This document shows positions 9,968 to 15,319 of a stretch of DNA of 15,319 nt, one piece after another. Within the stretch, counting starts at the first letter, position 1. Each line of letters opens with the position of its first letter. A program made the translations under genes and the position numbers. The stretch is from an uncultured Gammaproteobacteria bacterium (GTDB taxonomy: Bacteria > Pseudomonadota > Gammaproteobacteria > Pseudomonadales > UBA5518), in NCBI GenBank assembly GCA_903921135.1, contig CAIXOY010000603.1, forward strand, positions 1-15,319, written 5' to 3'. The notes below the pieces were generated by a model that ran no database searches, had not been told where the DNA came from, and was given only the letters and a program-made list of their open reading frames with translations.

Positions 9968-11131
9968 TCAGGGCAGGGCGCGATTCCACGCCGCAGGCCC
10001 GAGCAGCACGAGCCTGACCAGGTCGGGCTGGCGGTTGGTGCCGGTCTTGGCGAACACGCGCTTCAACTGGGAACGGACGGTCTCGCGGGTCGTGTCGGTT
10101 TCAAGCGCGATTTCCTCCAGGGTCTCGCCATTGCCCAGACGCCAGCAGACCTCTGCCTCGGTTTCCGAAAGCCGGTACATCTCCCGCAGCATGGTGCGGG
10201 TGTCGAGCCGCGGGCGGTCCGGATCGAAAATCGTGACCACCACGCGCCCGGCGCCAGCGATCAGGGTGGGAAAGGATTCCTGCCTGCGATAGGGCATGAC
10301 GGTAACAGCCACCGGCGAGGCCCCCTCCCTCGTGACCGGCACGGAGCCCCCGGCCAGAATGGTGTTGCTTCGCGCCGCAGTGGTACAGATCCGCACCAGT
10401 TCCTCGTAGCGCTCCGCCGCCACGGGGTCCGCGAGGCGGAGCCTGCCATCCACCGAGGACACGGCATTTCCCTCGCCCACCAGCCTCGCAGCGACACGGT
10501 TCAGATAGCTGACGTTGCCCTCTTCGTTCAGCACCACCAGGCCATGACCGGACTGCGTGAGCTGCTCCTGCGCGATATCGGCAAAGACGCCCAGACGGTC
10601 GATATGGTTGTGGAGCGAGAGAGCCTGCTCGGCGTGCGGAAGCAGCAACTCGAGGAAATCGAGTTCGCGGCGCGAAAACCGGGGTTGGTCGCTCCCGCGA
10701 CTGAACGCCCACAGGCAGTGGTAGTCCCCGCTCATGGGGATGCGTGCGATGCAGACATCGTCGTAGCCGTTCTTCAGGCACCATTCGGTGAAGAAGGGGT
10801 GGGTCCGCAGGACTTCCTCGGGAATGAGCTGTTCGCGGGTCCAGAACTTCCTGGGTGTAGCCAGCATGGCTGCGTTCTTGACCGGATCCTCGTTCCGGTA
10901 GTGGTTTTCGTAGGCCGCCGCGAAATCCCGGTCAGCCGGGAAGTAATCGACGAAGCGCACCTTGCCGGTGCGCCCCTCGCAGATACCCATGGTGCTGTTG
11001 CGGGCGCCGACATAGCGTGCGCACATCCTCTGCACTTGCTCCAGATTCTGGGGCCGGGCAGCAACACCGTGGAGCAACAGCAGCAGTTCCGACAGACGTT
11101 CGGTGGCCAGAGGCAGCAGTGCGGCAGGCAT
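9968..11131 (-). CDS. LuxR-type regulator with sensor-like N-terminus and PAS-like middle (regulator A)
   Basis: The 387-residue product is a probable cytoplasmic DNA-binding regulator; I see no membrane segment or signal peptide. The C-terminus (about 319-377) is a LuxR/GerE helix-turn-helix: LSETEAEVCWRLGNGETLEE, then IALETDTTRETVRSQLKRVF and a KTGTNRQ-DLVRL tail. Residues about 195-305 look PAS-like (GLVVLNEEGNVSYLNRVAARL). The N-terminal 185 residues resemble a GAF or autoinducer-binding domain, with Phe70, Tyr74, DPV (82-84) and Trp97. This long architecture is common in proteobacteria but largely uncharacterised, and the ligand is unknown. The ATG is 2 nt after the stop of regulator B, without a clear Shine-Dalgarno, so the pair is probably translationally coupled. 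Its stop lies just before the carAB promoter, making carAB a conceivable target. Confidence 0.85.
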   Translation of the reverse strand: MPAALLPLATERLSELLLLLHGVAARPQNLEQVQRMCARYVGARNSTMGICEGRTGKVRFVDYFPADRDFAAAYENHYRNEDPVKNAAMLATPRKFWTREQLIPEEVLRTHPFFTEWCLKNGYDDVCIARIPMSGDYHCLWAFSRGSDQPRFSRRELDFLELLLPHAEQALSLHNHIDRLGVFADIAQEQLTQSGHGLVVLNEEGNVSYLNRVAARLVGEGNAVSSVDGRLRLADPVAAERYEELVRICTTAARSNTILAGGSVPVTREGASPVAVTVMPYRRQESFPTLIAGAGRVVVTIFDPDRPRLDTRTMLREMYRLSETEAEVCWRLGNGETLEEIALETDTTRETVRSQLKRVFAKTGTNRQPDLVRLVLLGPAAWNRALP

Positions 11132-11133
11132 GG

Positions 11134-12228
11134 TTACTGCACCATCGCGGCGGGCCCGGCCAGCACGAGCTTCACCAGTTCGCTCTGCCGGGAAGTGCCG
11201 GTCTTGCGGAATATGCGCTTGAGCAGGGAGCGCGCGCTTTCCAGCGAGCAGTCCGCGCGCCCGGCATAGGTCTCCAGCGACTCGCCGCCCGCGAGCGCAC
11301 AGGCAAGCTCGGACTCACGGACGTTCAGGTGGTAGGTCCACTGGATGACCTCTTTCCGGTTGACGTCCGGGCGGGAGGGGTCGTAGGCCATGATCGTGAC
11401 ATAGCGGCCAATGCCGGGCGCGCCCCGGAACGGGCTGATCGCGAGCGTGAGCGGCATCTCACCCTCGCGGCTTGCGCTGAAAAGGCGCGAGAGAAAGTGG
11501 CTGTCGGGCAGATCGCTGTCCAGCACGTCCCTGATCGATTGCAACAGCAGGGCGCTCTCCGCGGGCAAGCCGGCTTCGAGCCTTCCCTCGCGCAATACCA
11601 GTCCGCTGCCCGGATCGAGATGCCGACGGGCCGCCTCGTTGCGGTAGATGAGATAGCCGTCCGCGTCGACCACCATGGCGCCCACATGGTAGCGGTCATA
11701 CCGGTTCATGATCGCGAAGCCGAGGGCCTGCATGGCAAGGTGGCGCCGCTGCGCCGCAATCGTGGAACGCAACATCGGCATGCATTCGCCAAGGGCCGCA
11801 AGCGCCGATGTCTGGAAAGCGCCAGACCCGGGCTCGCCCTTCAGCGCGAGGCAGAGCTCTACCGTCAGCCCGTCATCAGTCTCCAGGCGGGCAATGCAGG
11901 CATCGGCAAAACCCCGCATCGGCTGCTCGCGTCCCGACGGGCCCGCCAGCGCAGGCGGGAAGGACTGGATCCGGTGGATCTGCCCCGGAGGCAACATGGC
12001 CCAGGCATCCAGTGAGATGACAGGCAATGCAGCCTCTGTCTGGCCCGCTTCTCCGTACACCGTGTGCCGGGCATGGCCGACGTGCCCGATAGTGATAGCG
12101 CCTGCGTCGGCCGACACGAGACGGACCAGCGCACGAACGACGGCCGGGAGCTGTGAGGGTGCGACTGCAAACTCGCACAAGGCCTTCGCCGCGCGGAACT
12201 TCAACTCGGAGATGGCGGAGTTGGGCAT
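11134..12228 (-). CDS. LuxR-type regulator, paralogue of its neighbours (regulator B)
   Basis: From the ATG at 12228 the product has 364 residues. A C-terminal LuxR-like HTH (about 299-356) reads LNVRESELACALAGGESLET, then CSLESARSLLKRIF and KTGTSRQSELVKLVL. A PAS-like stretch (about 183-285) begins GAMVVDADGYLIYRNEAARR. The N-terminal 170 residues are weakly GAF-like and lack the DP...W pattern of regulator A. In the HTH the usual EIA before the turn is replaced by TYAGRAD, so DNA binding may differ. The frame is open back to 12408, but that extension would code through both operator-like sites and has no paralogue match, so I took the internal start. No clear Shine-Dalgarno precedes it. It heads the B-A pair and is divergent from regulator C. 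The ligand is unknown. Confidence 0.8.
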   Translation of the reverse strand: MPNSAISELKFRAAKALCEFAVAPSQLPAVVRALVRLVSADAGAITIGHVGHARHTVYGEAGQTEAALPVISLDAWAMLPPGQIHRIQSFPPALAGPSGREQPMRGFADACIARLETDDGLTVELCLALKGEPGSGAFQTSALAALGECMPMLRSTIAAQRRHLAMQALGFAIMNRYDRYHVGAMVVDADGYLIYRNEAARRHLDPGSGLVLREGRLEAGLPAESALLLQSIRDVLDSDLPDSHFLSRLFSASREGEMPLTLAISPFRGAPGIGRYVTIMAYDPSRPDVNRKEVIQWTYHLNVRESELACALAGGESLETYAGRADCSLESARSLLKRIFRKTGTSRQSELVKLVLAGPAAMVQ

Positions 12229-12280
12229 GGAGAGGGACTCTGAATAGCCGCGCCAGCCTAAGGGCGGGAATGCGGCAAAG

Positions 12281-12300
12281 CATGACCCATTTGGGTCATG
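12281..12300. promoter_or_regulatory. perfect 20-bp palindrome, operator-like site 1
   Basis: CATGACCCA-TT-TGGGTCATG: 9-bp arms, fully symmetric, centre 12290.5, 52 bp upstream of the regulator B start at 12228. Its size and symmetry suit a dimeric HTH protein, and its place between divergent regulator genes suggests autoregulation. Which protein binds it is inferred, not shown. Confidence 0.65.
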
Positions 12301-12333
12301 TAGCCACGAATGATCGGGGTTGATTCCCGGAAA

Positions 12334-12351
12334 TCGACCCATTCGGGCCAT
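12334..12351. promoter_or_regulatory. degenerate second copy of the palindrome, operator-like site 2
   Basis: GACCCATTCGGGCCA (12336-12350) matches the core of site 1, GACCCATTTGGGTCA (12284-12298), at 13 of 15 positions. Centre-to-centre distance is exactly 52 bp, about five turns of B-DNA, so both would face the same side of the helix. A near-palindrome GATTCCCGGAAATC (12322-12335) abuts it. Confidence 0.6.
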
Positions 12352-12477
12352 AAAACGGCACGGCGCCTCCGCAACACCTGTTTTCCATTGGCATATCTGA
12401 ACTAGCATTCGACCCGCACCGTCCGTGTTGGGGGTGTTTTCAATCCGCTCGGTACGTCAGTGCCATGGGAGGGCGTG

Positions 12478-13668
12478 ATGGATCTGGAACGGGCCTGCGC
12501 TGCGCTCGCAGGGCGTTTCTACGACAGCGTCCTCACCGAGGAGCCCGCGGCTCCCTTGCTTGACGAGATCACCGCCCTGCTGGGTTTCGAGGTGGGTTCC
12601 ATCGTGAGCGTGAGGCACGCCCAGCGGGCCGAGGAGGCACGCTGCGTGTCCGCCTCCGGCATCGACATCGATGCATGCCGGCGCGCGGAAAGTCAGCACA
12701 AGGTGAGCGCCGGCCGCCTGCTGCGCGATGGCAGCCCGATGCAGCCCGGGCGGCTCCAGCACCGCGACACCCTCGTCGACCTCGATCTGCTCCGCCGGCA
12801 ACCGTACTTCCAGGAATTCGTTGTCCCGAACCGCATCGAGGAAGGCGCGAAAATGCTGCTCTACCGAGGGCAGGACCAGTCGATTTTCGTGAATTTCGCC
12901 CGTCCACGGAGCCACGCAGGCGAAGGCCAACGGGAACAGGTGCTGCGCCTCATGGCGCCGCACATGGTGCGATCGACCCTGATACACGTGAAACTCGAAC
13001 AGGCCGAATCCCTGCGCAGACTGTGCTGGGAATCGGCCAACCTCTGCCCTTATCCGATGGTGGTCCTGGACAATCAGGGGCAGGTATTCCTTGCGAACGA
13101 ACTGGCCGAAACGGTCTTGTCGGGCGACGGCCTGAGCCTCAGGCGCACAGGCTTCAGGGCCGACCTCGCCCCGGAGAACCAGCGCCTGCAGCACGCCGTG
13201 CATGAGGTCATCGCCGCCAGCGAAGGCGTGGGGCGCACGCCCTGCCCCAACGCTCTTCTGGTCAGTCGTCCCTCCGGCAAACGTCCTTACAGCCTGGTCC
13301 TGATGCCGCTCTCGCCCGAACGGCAGACCATGGGCCGGCGGCCTGCGGCGGTCGCGCTGGTCTTCGACCCGGAAGCCTCGCAGACAGCCTCGGTAAGCCG
13401 CTGCCGGGAGGTGTTCGGTCTGACGCGCGCGGAGGCAGAGGTGGCCATCGGAGTGATGCAGGGGCAGTCGCCCGAACAGATCGCCGCCACGCAGGATCGC
13501 TCGCCCACCACCGTGCGGAACCTGCTCAAACGGGTGTTCCAGAAAACCGATGTGAACCGGCAGAACGAATTGGCGCACCTGATGCTCAGTTCGCCCGTGG
13601 TAGGGCCGGGGCTGCCGGGCCTCTCGCGCGCCAACTGGGATCCCTACCGGGACAGCGATAGCGCCTGA
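12478..13668 (+). CDS. LuxR-type regulator, divergent third paralogue (regulator C)
   Basis: The 396-residue product has the same layout as regulators A and B. An N-terminal GAF-like region (about 1-175) ends in a helical stretch, LMAPHMVRSTLIHVKLEQAE. A PAS-like region (about 190-298) starts PYPMVVLDNQGQVFLANELAE and ends RRPAAVALVFDPEAS, a typical phrase of this family. A LuxR HTH (about 311-370) reads FGLTRAEAEVAIGVMQGQSP, then RSPTTVRNLLKRVFQKTDVN and RQNELAHLML. The frame is open from a GTG at 12460. I prefer the ATG at 12478, with GGAGG 5 nt upstream; the GTG at 12475 is too close to that site. No convincing -10/-35 pair is visible upstream. It converges on dapB with a 35-bp gap. Ligand and targets are unknown. 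Confidence 0.85.
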   Translation: MDLERACAALAGRFYDSVLTEEPAAPLLDEITALLGFEVGSIVSVRHAQRAEEARCVSASGIDIDACRRAESQHKVSAGRLLRDGSPMQPGRLQHRDTLVDLDLLRRQPYFQEFVVPNRIEEGAKMLLYRGQDQSIFVNFARPRSHAGEGQREQVLRLMAPHMVRSTLIHVKLEQAESLRRLCWESANLCPYPMVVLDNQGQVFLANELAETVLSGDGLSLRRTGFRADLAPENQRLQHAVHEVIAASEGVGRTPCPNALLVSRPSGKRPYSLVLMPLSPERQTMGRRPAAVALVFDPEASQTASVSRCREVFGLTRAEAEVAIGVMQGQSPEQIAATQDRSPTTVRNLLKRVFQKTDVNRQNELAHLMLSSPVVGPGLPGLSRANWDPYRDSDSA

Positions 13669-13671
13669 ACA

Positions 13672-13711
13672 GCCTCAGACGTCCCTCTCGGCAAGCGTGG
13701 ATGTCAGAGGC
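13672..13711. other. imperfect inverted repeat between convergent regulator C and dapB
   Basis: GCCTCAGAC (13672-13680) and GTCAGAGGC (13703-13711) pair at 8 of 9 positions across a 22-nt loop, straddling the gap between the two stop codons. It might end transcription in both directions, but there is no T tract and the loop is long, so this is weak. Confidence 0.25.
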
Positions 13712-14504
13712 CGAGCACCTCACGCATCCCGTAACGTCCCGGTTCGCGTCCGGCCAGCCAGACCGCTGCCCGCACCGCGCCCCGCGCAAAAGCCATGCGG
13801 CTCGAGGCCTTGTGGCTGATCTCGAGCCGCTCGCCGTCGGCAGCGAACATTACCGTGTGATCCCCCACGATATCGCCACCGCGCACGGTGGCGAAGCCGA
13901 TGGTCTCGCGCGCGCGTGGGCCGGTCTGACCCTCACGGCCATAGACCGCCACGGCGTGAAGATCCCGCCCCAGCGCTTGCGCCACCACCTCGCCCATGGC
14001 GAGCGCGGTGCCAGAGGGCGCGTCGCGCTTGTGGCGGTGGTGGGCTTCCACAATCTCGATATCGACGGTGTCGCCCAGCACCCGTGCGGCGGTTTCGAGC
14101 AACACGAGGGAAAGGTTCACGCCGGTGCTGAAATTCGCGGCCTGGCAGACGGGCACACGCAGCGCGGCGCGGTCGACGGCTGACTGTTGCGCGGCATCAA
14201 GCCCGGTGGTGCCAACCACCAGCGCCTTGCCGCTCTGCGCCGCCACCTCGGCCGCCTCGGCGGTGGCCTCGGGTGAGCTGAAATCGATCAGCACGTCGAA
14301 GGCATCGAGCGCCTCGGCCACAACGCCCTGCAGGCAGACGCCCGCGCGGCCACGCCCGCACAACTCTCCGGCATCCACACCCATCAGGCTGCTGCCGGGC
14401 CGCTCGAAAGCAGCTCCCAGCGTGGCACCAGGGTGTTCTTCGATAGCCTCGATCAGGGTGCGGCCCATGCGGCCGGCAGCACCCGTGATGCCGATGCGGA
14501 CCAT
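13704..14504 (-). CDS. dapB: 4-hydroxy-tetrahydrodipicolinate reductase
   Basis: DapB reduces the dihydrodipicolinate-pathway intermediate with NAD(P)H on the route to diaminopimelate and lysine, supplying peptidoglycan. The 266-residue product matches E. coli DapB (273). It has a nucleotide-binding loop GITGAAGRMGR (5-15), FERPGSSLMGVDAGEL, GTTG (98-101), the catalytic and substrate loop EAHHRHKRDAPSGTA (153-167; His155, His156 and Lys159 correspond to the E. coli catalytic residues), GFATVRGGDIVGDHTVMF and HKASSRMAFARGAVRAA. The ATG overlaps the dnaJ stop by one base (TGATG), so translational coupling is likely. In many gammaproteobacteria carA follows dapB closely; here the three regulators intervene. 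Confidence 0.98.
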   Translation of the reverse strand: MVRIGITGAAGRMGRTLIEAIEEHPGATLGAAFERPGSSLMGVDAGELCGRGRAGVCLQGVVAEALDAFDVLIDFSSPEATAEAAEVAAQSGKALVVGTTGLDAAQQSAVDRAALRVPVCQAANFSTGVNLSLVLLETAARVLGDTVDIEIVEAHHRHKRDAPSGTALAMGEVVAQALGRDLHAVAVYGREGQTGPRARETIGFATVRGGDIVGDHTVMFAADGERLEISHKASSRMAFARGAVRAAVWLAGREPGRYGMREVLGL

Positions 14505-15319
14505 CAGAATTTCATTTCGTCGAAGAAGCTCTTCACGCCCTCGAACCAGGAGGTCTTGCGGGGGGAGTGCTTCTGGTTCGATTCACTGAGCGAGGCCTGG
14601 AACTCCGTCAGGAGGTCTTTCTGCTTCTTGGTGAGGTTCACCGGCGTCTCTACCACTACGCGGCAGAGCAGATCCCCCACGGTGCCGCCGCGTACGGGCT
14701 TCACGCCCTTGCCACGCAAGCGGAAGAGCTTGCCGGTCTGGGTCTCGGGCGGGACACGCAGTTTCACGCGGCCTTCGAGCGTGGGCACCTCGAGCTCGCC
14801 GCCGAGGGCGGCATCGGTGAAGCTGATGGGCACCTCGGTGTAGAGGTGCTTGCCGTCGCGCTGGAAGATGTTGTGCGGCCGCACCGCCACCTGCACATAA
14901 AGATCACCCGCGCCGCCGCCATCGGGGCCGGCCTCGCCCTCACCTGCCAGGCGGATGCGATCGCCCGTGTCGACACCGGGCGGGATCTTCACGGACAGGG
15001 TTTTCTGCTTCTCGACGCGACCACGACCGTGGCAACTGCCGCAGGGGTCTTTGATCATCTTGCCCTTGCCGCGGCAGTTCGGGCAGGTCTGCTGCACCGA
15101 GAAGAAGCCCTGCTGCATGCGGATCTGGCCCGCGCCACCGCAGGTGGTGCAGCTCACCGGCGTGCTGCCCTTGCGGGCGCCGCTGCCGTTGCACTCCTCG
15201 CAGTTCTCGAGGGTGGGAACACGGATCTTGACGGTGGAGCCCTGCACCGCGTCCTCGAGATCGATCTCGAGGTTGTAGCGCAGGTCCGCGCCGCGCTGCG
15301 GGCCGCCGCGGCCACGCCC
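14504..15319 (-). CDS. dnaJ: chaperone protein DnaJ, C-terminal three quarters (cut by window edge)
   Basis: DnaJ (Hsp40) delivers unfolded substrates to DnaK and stimulates its ATPase. The window holds the last 271 codons, beginning in the Gly/Arg-rich linker (GRGRGGPQRGADLRYN). All four zinc-binding repeats are intact: CEECNGSG, CTTCGGAG, CPNCRGKG and CGSCHGRG. The two beta-sandwich client-binding domains follow (LSVKIPPGVDTGDRIRLAGE, GDLYVQVAVRPH, AALGGELEVPTLEGRVKL, GDLLCRVVVETPV). The C-terminus WFEGVKSFFDEMKF matches the E. coli dimerization tail. The J domain with its HPD motif lies beyond the edge, so functionality cannot be judged. A GTG at 15247 lies inside the conserved ADLRYN...EDAV region and is not the start. 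The gene order dnaJ-dapB is conserved in gammaproteobacteria. Confidence 0.98.
   Translation of the reverse strand, partial: GRGRGGPQRGADLRYNLEIDLEDAVQGSTVKIRVPTLENCEECNGSGARKGSTPVSCTTCGGAGQIRMQQGFFSVQQTCPNCRGKGKMIKDPCGSCHGRGRVEKQKTLSVKIPPGVDTGDRIRLAGEGEAGPDGGGAGDLYVQVAVRPHNIFQRDGKHLYTEVPISFTDAALGGELEVPTLEGRVKLRVPPETQTGKLFRLRGKGVKPVRGGTVGDLLCRVVVETPVNLTKKQKDLLTEFQASLSESNQKHSPRKTSWFEGVKSFFDEMKF

Noticed and set aside
12229..12408. 60-codon N-terminal extension of regulator B
   Set aside because: The frame is open, but it would run through both operator-like sites, has no match in the paralogues and leaves no promoter space, so I used the start at 12228.
12351..12477. sigma-54 or sigma-70 promoter for regulator C around TTGGCATATCTGAACTAGCA
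   Set aside because: The GG to GC spacing is 13 instead of the 10 needed for sigma-54, and no -10/-35 pair with proper spacing stands out.
13669..13711. Bidirectional terminator between regulator C and dapB
   Set aside because: There is an imperfect stem with a 22-nt loop and no T or A tract. Kept only as a low-confidence inverted repeat.

Overview
The window is a high-GC stretch of a gammaproteobacterial chromosome. Protein sequences across it closely resemble the E. coli and Pseudomonas versions. The order dnaJ, dapB, carA, carB, greA, yhbY/rlmE, ftsH, folP, glmM (read on the minus strand from the right edge) is the conserved housekeeping cluster of Pseudomonas-like gammaproteobacteria. 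I cannot name the genus.

Layout from the left: the N-terminal two thirds of glmM (cut by the window edge), folP and ftsH form a tight minus-strand series headed by rlmE. yhbY runs divergently from rlmE and converges on greA with a 7-nt gap. greA, carB and carA follow, all on the minus strand; carB starts 7 nt after the carA stop. Upstream of carA is a leader of about 200 nt with a plausible sigma-70 promoter. It holds a 5' hairpin, a strong intrinsic terminator (12-bp stem plus T7), a 9-nt sequence present three times in alternating orientation, and a Shine-Dalgarno hairpin. The only ATG in the leader lies inside the terminator stem and opens a frame that translates the U tract as Phe-Phe-Ser-Pro-Leu-Ile, much like the pyrL leader peptide of E. 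coli pyrBI. This looks like attenuation control of carbamoyl phosphate synthesis.

Between carA and dapB, where relatives have little or nothing, sit three paralogous LuxR-type regulators. Each has a GAF-like or autoinducer-domain-like N-terminus, a PAS-like middle and a C-terminal LuxR HTH. Two are a minus-strand pair with a 2-nt gap. The third is divergent across a 249-bp region that carries a perfect 20-bp palindrome and a second, degenerate copy exactly 52 bp away, about five helical turns. I consider this three-regulator module with twin operators, and the carAB leader, the two least ordinary parts of the window. No effector gene, transposase, integrase, tRNA, rRNA or CRISPR array is visible.

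The right end has dapB and the C-terminal three quarters of dnaJ, overlapping by one base (TGATG). Together the housekeeping genes cover protein folding and quality control (DnaJ, FtsH), lysine/peptidoglycan and UDP-GlcNAc precursors (DapB, GlmM), arginine/pyrimidine precursors (CarAB), folate (FolP), transcript cleavage (GreA) and ribosome maturation (RlmE, YhbY). No gene-free stretch exceeds 300 bases; the two longest (9710-9967 and 12229-12477) are described in the features.
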